19,611 nt of DNA from an uncultured Clostridia bacterium. GTDB taxonomy: Bacteria; Bacillota; Clostridia; Oscillospirales; Ruminococcaceae. Below are positions 14,986-19,611 of the stretch, in pieces. The stretch spans positions 1 to 19,611 of the forward strand of contig CALATN010000141.1 of assembly GCA_937891895.1 (NCBI GenBank), in the 5' to 3' direction. Every line of letters begins with the position of its first letter. Positions within the stretch are counted from its first letter, which is position 1. Made by a program: the position numbers and the translations under genes. The notes under the pieces are model-generated. The model was given only the letters and a program-made list of their open reading frames with translations, was not told the origin of the DNA and ran no database searches.

Positions 14986-15014
14986 TTGACAAATAATATT
15001 ATATAATATATAAT
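14986..15014 (+). promoter_or_regulatory. Perfect consensus promoter for the zinc-ribbon miniprotein gene
   Basis: TTGACA (14986-14991), exactly 17 bases, TATAAT (15009-15014): a full consensus sigma-A promoter, only 12 bases after the preceding terminator. A start near 15021 would leave a leader of about 17 bases, almost only the ribosome binding site AGGGAGG (15024-15030). No operator is obvious, so high constitutive expression or control by an unseen repressor are both open. Confidence 0.9.
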
Positions 15015-15037
15015 ATTAGACAAAGGGAGGTAATGTT

Positions 15038-15271
15038 ATGAAATGTTCAAGATGCGGTTCATATAATGTTACAATACAAGCAGTTACCGAAACACAAACC
15101 AAAACCAAGCACAGAGGCTGCCTCGGCTGGGCACTGTGGATACTTCTCGCCGTCTGCACCTGCGGACTTGTGCTGATTATCCCAGCCATAACCAACACCC
15201 GAACAAAAACCAAAACCAGAACGCATAGCGAAGCAGTGTGCCAGTGTTGCGGACATAGGTGGAGGGTGTGA
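15038..15271 (+). CDS. Small membrane protein with a split zinc ribbon
   Basis: A 77-residue protein of unknown function. It begins with a Cys knuckle CSRCG (Cys3, Cys6), has one hydrophobic segment (about 30-51, WALWILLAVCTCGLVLIIPA) and ends with a second knuckle CQCCGHRW (Cys68, Cys71). The four Cys suit one zinc ribbon if both ends face the cytoplasm, which requires the hydrophobic segment to dip into the membrane or form a hairpin. Thr/Lys tracts mirror each other on the two sides (TETQTKTK and TRTKTKTRT). I recall similar short uncharacterised Firmicute proteins but cannot name a family. The consensus promoter and AGGGAGG ribosome binding site seven bases before the ATG make it a real gene. 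The hydrolase gene starts three bases after the stop. Confidence 0.8.
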   Translation: MKCSRCGSYNVTIQAVTETQTKTKHRGCLGWALWILLAVCTCGLVLIIPAITNTRTKTKTRTHSEAVCQCCGHRWRV

Positions 15272-15274
15272 TTA

Positions 15275-16228
15275 ATGAAAAAGATATTAAAGTTTATAAC
15301 AAGGGTTGTACTTGTACTGCTTGCAGTTATTCTGGTATTACTTTTGGGTGTATTTATTTTTAACAAAATTATGCTTTCCAAAGAGAAAAAATTGTTGGCA
15401 AATCAGCAGATAGGACAATTTGTTGAAGTTGACGGGCATAATATGAGCATATTTGTGGCAGGTGAAGGTGACCATACACTTGTGTTTATGGCTGGTTCAG
15501 CAGCTTCAACTCCGATTATATCAGATAAATCTTTTGCGGAACGTTTTGATGATGATTACAAGGTTGTAATTATTGAAAAATTCGGCTATGGATTCAGCGA
15601 TATATCTGACAGCCCCAGGGATGTTGGAACAAGAGTAAGACAAAACAGAGAGGCACTTGAAGCGGCAGGGGTTGCTAAGCCATATATTCTGTGCCCACAT
15701 TCATATTCAGGTCTTGAAGCAATCTATTGGGCACAGAATTACCCTGATGAGATTGAAGCAATCATAGGTTTGGATATGGCAGTTCCCAGATCATATGATT
15801 CTTATAATGAAGAATTAATTGAGTCTGTTAATTCGTCTGATTCTTCCAAGCGGACGTTAAGGGATACTGGTTTATTGAGATTGTTTGTCGGCAGTACAAT
15901 TCCGAAAGAATTAACCGAAGAAGAGAAAAAACTGATTACAGCTGTCATATGCCGTGCATATGGAAATCAAACAGTTACCGATGAGGCAAATCATATAATT
16001 TCGGATGTTGAAATAATAGACAGTAAAGCGGTGCCTGATGTTCCGACATTGCTGATTATTTCAAACGGTAAAATAGCAAACGGATGGATTGATTTTGAGA
16101 TGGATTATGCCTCCGCAATATCTGATGCAACTACTGTGCAACTCGATTGTGGACATTCTGTTCATAAGTATGAACCTGAACGTTGCGAAAAAGCAATGCG
16201 TGAATTCATAGGAAGACTGGATAATTAA
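15275..16228 (+). CDS. Membrane-anchored alpha/beta hydrolase
   Basis: A 317-residue alpha/beta-hydrolase-fold protein with an N-terminal membrane helix (about 8-30) and probably an extracellular catalytic domain. The nucleophile elbow is CPHSYSGLEAIYWAQ, with Ser143 the likely nucleophile; it reads P-H-S-Y-S where most members have G-x-S-x-G. Other landmarks are VFMAGSAAS (70-78; oxyanion region), EKFGYGFSD (101-109) and DCGHSVHKYEPE near the end, which supplies the catalytic His. No substrate can be named; relatives are annotated loosely as esterases or peptidases. The ribosome binding site GGTGGAGGG lies inside the upstream gene, so translation is probably coupled. The gene looks more AT-rich than its neighbours by eye, which may point to a separate origin. 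Confidence 0.85.
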   Translation: MKKILKFITRVVLVLLAVILVLLLGVFIFNKIMLSKEKKLLANQQIGQFVEVDGHNMSIFVAGEGDHTLVFMAGSAASTPIISDKSFAERFDDDYKVVIIEKFGYGFSDISDSPRDVGTRVRQNREALEAAGVAKPYILCPHSYSGLEAIYWAQNYPDEIEAIIGLDMAVPRSYDSYNEELIESVNSSDSSKRTLRDTGLLRLFVGSTIPKELTEEEKKLITAVICRAYGNQTVTDEANHIISDVEIIDSKAVPDVPTLLIISNGKIANGWIDFEMDYASAISDATTVQLDCGHSVHKYEPERCEKAMREFIGRLDN

Positions 16229-16240
16229 TAATTGGATATT

Positions 16241-16279
16241 ATTGGATTTATACTGTTTTGTATAGATGAAAAATCTAAT
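16241..16279 (+). other. Weak AT-rich hairpin after the hydrolase gene
   Basis: ATTGGATTT (16241-16249) pairs with AAATCTAAT (16271-16279) with one G-T pair, and ATAC/GTAT (16250-16253 with 16260-16263) can pair inside. No T-run follows, so if it ends transcription it does so poorly. It is the only candidate terminator for the zinc-ribbon and hydrolase unit. Confidence 0.4.
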
Positions 16280-16289
16280 AATTTCCCTG

Positions 16290-16318
16290 TTGCAAAGTCA
16301 GAAAAACTATGTTATAAT
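16290..16318 (+). promoter_or_regulatory. Promoter of the hyd maturation operon
   Basis: TTGCAA (16290-16295), 17 bases, TATAAT (16313-16318). A start near 16325 gives a leader of about 160 bases before the first hyd gene, far longer than the other leaders in this window. Confidence 0.8.
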
Positions 16319-16324
16319 ATAAAT

Positions 16325-16474
16325 GTAATCGGAAAGGTGTGCCTGACCGTGAACAACCTATAACATAATCCCTGTTCTGACGCCCGAAGATTTTTCTGAG
16401 GGGAAAGGCAACGATAGAATATCGCACTATTATTGCGCCTGTCGGCAGAACTGTCGGCAGGCGGTTTCTTTTTT
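16325..16474 (+). promoter_or_regulatory. Structured leader RNA of the hyd operon, candidate riboswitch or attenuator
   Basis: A non-coding leader that folds by hand into a three-way junction. P1 is TGCCT (16340-16344) with AGGCA (16406-16410). P2 is CGT plus GAACA (16348-16355) with TGTTC, a two-base bulge and ACG (16373-16382). P3 is CCC-GA-AGA (16383-16390) with TCT-GA-GGG (16395-16402), containing a tandem G-A internal loop, and it abuts P2 with no linker. A small hairpin CGATA-GAA-TATCG (16412-16424) follows, then the terminator. The segment 16341-16349 can instead pair with the terminator arms, giving an antiterminator. I could not match it to a known riboswitch class from memory. A free-standing small RNA ended by the terminator is the alternative. 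Confidence 0.65.
16436..16474 (+). terminator. Intrinsic terminator (attenuator) directly before the first hyd ribosome binding site
   Basis: CGCCTGTCGGCA (16436-16447) pairs with TGTCGGCAGGCG (16452-16463): 12 pairs with two G-T wobbles over a GAAC loop, then TTTCTTTTTT (16465-16474). The ribosome binding site AAGGAG starts at the next base. A terminator inside a leader, between an operon's promoter and its first gene, implies conditional readthrough. CTGTCGGCAG occurs twice as a direct repeat (16439-16448 and 16451-16460). Confidence 0.9.
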
Positions 16475-16485
16475 AAGGAGTAATT

Positions 16486-16749
16486 ATGGACACAAGAGTA
16501 GCACTCATCGGAATTGTTGTGGAGAATACCGAATCAGTTGAACAGCTCAACAACGTTCTCCATCAGTACAGCAACTACATAATCGGCAGAATGGGTATCC
16601 CGTACCGTGAAAGAGATGTTTCAATCATCAGCGTTGCAATCGACGCACCTGCCAACGTAATAAGCGCATTATCAGGCAAGCTCGGTATGCTTGACGGAAT
16701 TTCCACCAAAACCATTTATTCCAAATTACCGGAGAGAACCAATGAATAG
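16486..16749 (+). CDS. TM1266-type iron-only hydrogenase system regulator
   Basis: A small 87-residue protein of the TM1266 family, whose members sit beside [FeFe]-hydrogenase genes and are predicted regulators of that system. The opening TRVALIGIVVENTESVEQLN, the HQYSNYIIGRMGIPYRERDVSIISV core and the KLGMLDGISTKTIYSK end match the family, which has an ACT-like/NikR C-domain-like fold that usually senses a small ligand; the ligand is unknown. AAGGAG (16475-16480) is five bases before the ATG and directly follows the attenuator. The stop overlaps hydE by eight bases, so translation of the two is coupled. No DNA-binding domain is visible, so it may act on RNA or on another protein. Confidence 0.9.
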   Translation: MDTRVALIGIVVENTESVEQLNNVLHQYSNYIIGRMGIPYRERDVSIISVAIDAPANVISALSGKLGMLDGISTKTIYSKLPERTNE

Positions 16750-17791
16750 AATTAAATCACTTATCGACAAGTTGGAGCACGACCTCATCCTTACCAAGGA
16801 TGAATTTGCAGAAATAATCGAAAACCACACCCCCGAAACCGACGAGTACCTTTTCACAAAAGCACGTAAAATCCGTGAACAGCACTATGGCAAGGATGTG
16901 TATATCCGTGGTCTTGTGGAGTTTACCAATTATTGCAAGAACGATTGTTATTACTGCGGAATACGTCGAAGTGCCAAGCAGACCGAGCGTTACCGCCTTA
17001 CCAAAGAACAGATTTTGTCCTGCTGTGAGCAAGGGTACGCACTTGGCTTCCGTACCTTTGTAATGCAGGGCGGCGAGGACGGCTTCTATACCGATGAAAA
17101 AATGGTCGATATCATTTCCGCAATCAGGGCGAAATATCCTGATTGTGCGTTGACTCTGTCAATCGGTGAACGTTCCCGTGAAAGCTATCAGAAATTCTAC
17201 AATGCAGGTGCAAACCGTTTTCTCCTGCGTCACGAAACTGCAGACAGTTGTCACTACAGCAAGCTCCACCCCGAAAATCTCACCCTTGAAAACCGCAAGA
17301 AATGTCTTGCTGACCTAAAGGAAATCGGCTTTCAGACAGGCTGTGGATTTATGGTTGGTTCACCTTTTCAGACAAATGAAAATCTTGCCGATGACCTGCT
17401 TTTTATACACGATTTCAAGCCTCATATGGTCGGTATCGGACCATTTATTCCTCACCACGATACCCCTTTTGCAAATGAAAAAGCGGGCACACTCGAAACA
17501 ACCCTGCTTATGCTTGGCCTTGTAAGACTTATCCTGCCAAACGTACTTCTTCCATCAACAACCGCACTCGGTACAATCCACCCAAGCGGCAGGGAAAAAG
17601 GTATCCTTGCAGGCTGTAACGTTGTAATGCCAAACCTTTCACCACTTGATGTCCGTGAAAAGTATCTTCTGTATGACAACAAAATCAGTACAGGCGACGA
17701 AGCCGCAGAAAGTGTTGCAAATCTGAAAAAGCGAATGGAAGCTATAGGTTACGAAATCGTAACCGCAAGAGGCGACTGGAAAAATGACTAA
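16742..17791 (+). CDS. hydE: [FeFe]-hydrogenase H-cluster maturase HydE (radical SAM)
   Basis: A 349-residue radical S-adenosylmethionine enzyme that helps build the dithiomethylamine and diiron part of the H-cluster, acting after HydG. The [4Fe-4S]-SAM motif is NYCKNDCYYCGIRR (Cys65, Cys69, Cys72). Downstream TIM-barrel landmarks are MQGGEDGFY, SIGERSRESYQKFYNAGANRF (in part) and GFMVGSPFQTNENL, with LRHETAD and MVGIGPFIPHHDTPF. The optional second cluster motif near the C-terminus of some HydE proteins is not evident. I start at ATG 16742 because GGAGAG lies five bases upstream; a longer frame from 16691 would overlap the regulator gene and has no ribosome binding site. hydG follows after 36 bases. 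Confidence 0.95.
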   Translation: MNRIKSLIDKLEHDLILTKDEFAEIIENHTPETDEYLFTKARKIREQHYGKDVYIRGLVEFTNYCKNDCYYCGIRRSAKQTERYRLTKEQILSCCEQGYALGFRTFVMQGGEDGFYTDEKMVDIISAIRAKYPDCALTLSIGERSRESYQKFYNAGANRFLLRHETADSCHYSKLHPENLTLENRKKCLADLKEIGFQTGCGFMVGSPFQTNENLADDLLFIHDFKPHMVGIGPFIPHHDTPFANEKAGTLETTLLMLGLVRLILPNVLLPSTTALGTIHPSGREKGILAGCNVVMPNLSPLDVREKYLLYDNKISTGDEAAESVANLKKRMEAIGYEIVTARGDWKND

Positions 17792-17793
17792 TT

Positions 17794-17807
17794 ACGGGTA
17801 AACCCGT
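17794..17807 (+). other. Short GC hairpin between hydE and hydG
   Basis: ACGGG and CCCGT (17794-17798 and 17803-17807) form a 5-bp stem over a TAAA loop, three bases after the hydE stop and before the AAAGGA ribosome binding site of hydG. It lacks a T-run, so it is not a terminator; it could mark an RNA-stability boundary. Confidence 0.4.
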
Positions 17808-17827
17808 TCAAGAAAGGAAATAGAATT

Positions 17828-19267
17828 ATGTATAATCCAAAATCACTTAAAGCTGAAGAATTTATCAGCGACGAAGAAATCCGCGAAACCATTGCCTATG
17901 CCGACGCAAACAAGGACAATATCGAGCTTATCGACAGCATTCTCGAAAAGGCGCGTCCTAAGAAAAATGGCAGCTACGTAACCTGTGCAGGTCTTTCCCA
18001 CCGTGAAGCTTCCGTGCTTCTCGCTTGTGAAATCCCTGAAAAAATCCAGGAAATGTATGCGCTTGCTGAAGAAATCAAGCAGAAATTCTACGGCAACCGT
18101 ATTGTAATGTTCGCACCTCTCTACCTTTCAAACTATTGCGTAAACGGCTGTGTTTACTGTCCTTACCATATGAAGAACAAGCACATTGCCCGTAAGAAAC
18201 TTACTCAGGAGGAAGTACGCAAGGAAGTTATTGCACTCCAGGATATGGGACACAAGCGTCTTGCACTTGAAGCAGGTGAGGATCCTGTAAACAACCCAAT
18301 TGAATACATTCTCGAATGTATCGACACAATCTATTCCATCAAGCACAAGAACGGTGAAATCAGACGTGTAAACGTAAATATTGCCGCAACAACCGTTGAA
18401 AACTACCGCAAGCTTAAAGAAGCAGGTATCGGTACATATATCCTTTTCCAGGAAACCTACCACAAGGAAAGTTACCTCAAGCTCCACCCGACAGGACCAA
18501 AGCATGACTATGCTTATCACACTGAAGCAATGGACAGAGCAATGGAGGGCGGTATTGACGACGTTGGTCTTGGTGTACTGTTCGGACTTGAACTCTATCG
18601 CTATGAGTTTGCAGGCCTCCTTATGCATGCTGAGCACCTTGAAGCTGTCCACGGCGTAGGTCCACACACAATCAGCGTGCCACGTCTTAAGAGAGCCGAC
18701 GATATCGACCCTGACCAGTTTGACAATGGCATCTCCGATGAAACCTTCGCAAAAATCTGTGCACTTATCAGAATTGCTGTACCATATACAGGTATGATTA
18801 TCTCCACAAGAGAAAGCCAGTCCGTAAGGGAAAAGGTTCTCCGTCTTGGTGTATCCCAGATCAGCGGCGGTTCAAGAACTTCCGTAGGCGGCTACGCAGA
18901 GGAGGAACGTCCTCACGATAGCGAACAGTTTGACGTTTCCGACCAGAGAACACTTGACGAGGTGGTTTGCTGGCTTATGGAAATGGGCTTCATTCCAGCA
19001 TTCTGTACAGCCTGCTACCGCGAAGGCAGAACAGGCGATAGATTTATGAGCCTTTGCAAGACAGGCCAGATTCAGAACTGCTGTCATCCTAACGCACTTA
19101 TGACACTCAAGGAATATCTCACTGACTATGCTGAACAGCGTACAAAGGAAGTGGGCGATGAGCTTATTATGAAGGAAATCAACAACATTCCTAACGAAAA
19201 GGTAAGAGAAATCGTAATCAAGAACCTCGAAGAAATTACAAAGGGCAAGCGTGATTTCAGATTCTAA
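17828..19267 (+). CDS. hydG: [FeFe]-hydrogenase H-cluster maturase HydG (radical SAM tyrosine lyase)
   Basis: A 479-residue enzyme that cleaves tyrosine to p-cresol and dehydroglycine and yields the CO and cyanide ligands of the H-cluster as an Fe(CO)2(CN) synthon. The radical SAM motif is SNYCVNGCVYCPYHMKN (Cys104, Cys108, Cys111). The C-terminal extension that sets HydG apart from ThiH carries the auxiliary-cluster motif C-x2-C-x22-C at Cys393, Cys396 and Cys419, so both clusters look intact. Conserved GVGPHTISVPR (276-286) and SGGSRTSVGGY (346-356) are present. AAGAAAGGAAA precedes the ATG. It lies between hydE and hydF, as expected for a maturation operon. Confidence 0.97.
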   Translation: MYNPKSLKAEEFISDEEIRETIAYADANKDNIELIDSILEKARPKKNGSYVTCAGLSHREASVLLACEIPEKIQEMYALAEEIKQKFYGNRIVMFAPLYLSNYCVNGCVYCPYHMKNKHIARKKLTQEEVRKEVIALQDMGHKRLALEAGEDPVNNPIEYILECIDTIYSIKHKNGEIRRVNVNIAATTVENYRKLKEAGIGTYILFQETYHKESYLKLHPTGPKHDYAYHTEAMDRAMEGGIDDVGLGVLFGLELYRYEFAGLLMHAEHLEAVHGVGPHTISVPRLKRADDIDPDQFDNGISDETFAKICALIRIAVPYTGMIISTRESQSVREKVLRLGVSQISGGSRTSVGGYAEEERPHDSEQFDVSDQRTLDEVVCWLMEMGFIPAFCTACYREGRTGDRFMSLCKTGQIQNCCHPNALMTLKEYLTDYAEQRTKEVGDELIMKEINNIPNEKVREIVIKNLEEITKGKRDFRF

Positions 19268-19285
19268 GAAAGGAACGGTGCTGTT

Positions 19286-19611
19286 ATGAGCCTTAACAAT
19301 ACACCATCCGCAAACCGTATCCATATCGGCATTTTCGGCAAACGCAACGCAGGTAAATCCAGCGTTATGAATGCTCTGACAAATCAGAATTTGGCAATCG
19401 TTTCCGATGTCAAGGGTACAACAACCGACCCTGTTTTGAAAGCAATGGAGCTTCTTCCTCTCGGACCCGTTGTAATGATTGACACCCCGGGTATCGATGA
19501 TGAAGGCGAGCTTGGTGCACTCCGTATCAAGAAAAGCTACCAGATGCTTAACAAAACAGATGTTGCTGTTGTTGTAATTGACGGGGCAGAGGAGAGTGCT
19601 GAAGATAAACG
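19286..19611 (+). CDS. hydF: [FeFe]-hydrogenase maturation GTPase HydF (partial, runs off the window)
   Basis: The first 108 codons of HydF, the GTPase scaffold that receives the diiron subcluster and delivers it to the hydrogenase. The GTPase domain shows the P-loop GKRNAGKSS (18-26), the switch I region KGTTTDP (43-49) and DTPG (66-69). AAAGGA (19269-19274) is 11 bases before the ATG and 18 bases separate it from the hydG stop. The [4Fe-4S]-binding C-terminal domain lies outside the window. Together with the preceding three genes this gives the order regulator-hydE-hydG-hydF. Confidence 0.95.
   Translation, partial: MSLNNTPSANRIHIGIFGKRNAGKSSVMNALTNQNLAIVSDVKGTTTDPVLKAMELLPLGPVVMIDTPGIDDEGELGALRIKKSYQMLNKTDVAVVVIDGAEESAEDK

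Noticed and set aside
16325..16474. The hyd leader as a TPP, SAM, cobalamin, T-box, c-di-GMP, ZTP or molybdenum-cofactor riboswitch.
   Set aside because: I looked for the conserved core sequences of these classes as I remember them and did not find them. CTGAG at 16396-16400 recalls part of the TPP core, but the rest of that core is missing. A covariance-model search is still needed.
16325..16474. The hyd leader as 6S RNA or signal recognition particle RNA.
   Set aside because: 6S RNA needs one long hairpin with a central bubble, and SRP RNA has a recognisable GGAA/GCAG tetraloop core. Neither is present, and the terminator sits directly on a ribosome binding site.
16691..16741. A longer start for hydE at ATG 16691.
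   Set aside because: It adds 17 residues encoded inside the regulator gene with no ribosome binding site. ATG 16742 has GGAGAG at correct spacing and matches the family start.
17828..19267. hydG as thiH (tyrosine lyase of thiamine synthesis).
   Set aside because: The C-terminal C-x2-C-x22-C auxiliary-cluster motif and the hydE and hydF neighbours identify HydG; ThiH lacks that extension.
1..19611. Mobile elements, CRISPR arrays, toxin-antitoxin pairs or a defence island.
   Set aside because: No transposase, integrase, regularly spaced repeats, paired toxin and antitoxin genes or defence-type nuclease or helicase domains are visible.

Overview
The window looks like chromosomal core sequence from an anaerobic, hydrogen-metabolising Firmicute of class Clostridia, plausibly a Ruminococcus-like member of the Oscillospirales. 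This placement is inferred from the [FeFe]-hydrogenase maturation genes, RNase M5, strong AGGAGG-type ribosome binding sites, moderately AT-rich sequence and the absence of outer-membrane genes. It was not tested phylogenetically. Every supported gene lies on the + strand. I see no rRNA, tRNA, CRISPR array, insertion sequence or phage gene.

Layout. (1) 1-4391: the tail of a probable DUF4358-type protein, then a HIT-family nucleotide hydrolase, a ComEC-like channel whose C-terminal metallo-beta-lactamase domain lacks the metal-binding motif, DNA polymerase III delta (holA), and a Toprim protein resembling RNase M5. (2) 4395-7058: an MBOAT O-acyltransferase and a membrane-anchored DHHW protein, a typical pair for acylating an extracellular polymer. 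(3) 7059-7312: a structured non-coding stretch ending in an intrinsic terminator that overlaps the next promoter. (4) 7313-11434: ribulose-phosphate 3-epimerase, then three membrane proteins homologous to RnfD, RnfE and RnfA, then an anchored DUF4015 glycoside-hydrolase-like protein. RnfB, RnfC and RnfG are absent. The three Rnf-like proteins have lost most of the known cofactor ligands. (5) 11498-14974: a strong promoter drives a class A penicillin-binding protein, whose Shine-Dalgarno sequence is separated from its start by a perfect hairpin, and an RlmL/YpsC-type rRNA methyltransferase; an intrinsic terminator follows. (6) 14986-16228: a consensus promoter serves a two-gene unit, a split zinc-ribbon membrane miniprotein and an anchored alpha/beta hydrolase. 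(7) 16290-19611: the hyd operon, with a promoter, a ~160-nt structured leader ending in an intrinsic terminator immediately before the ribosome binding site, a TM1266-type regulator, hydE, hydG and the first third of hydF.

How the genes work together. HydE, HydG and HydF build and deliver the [FeFe]-hydrogenase H-cluster, and the leader looks like an attenuator or riboswitch for the whole set. The MBOAT and DHHW proteins, PBP1A and the DUF4015 protein all act at the cell envelope. The Rnf-like triad shares an apparent transcript with rpe and the DUF4015 gene, and its job is unknown.

The two best candidates for undescribed biology are the hyd leader RNA (about 16325-16474) and the cofactor-stripped RnfD-E-A module (7971-10206).
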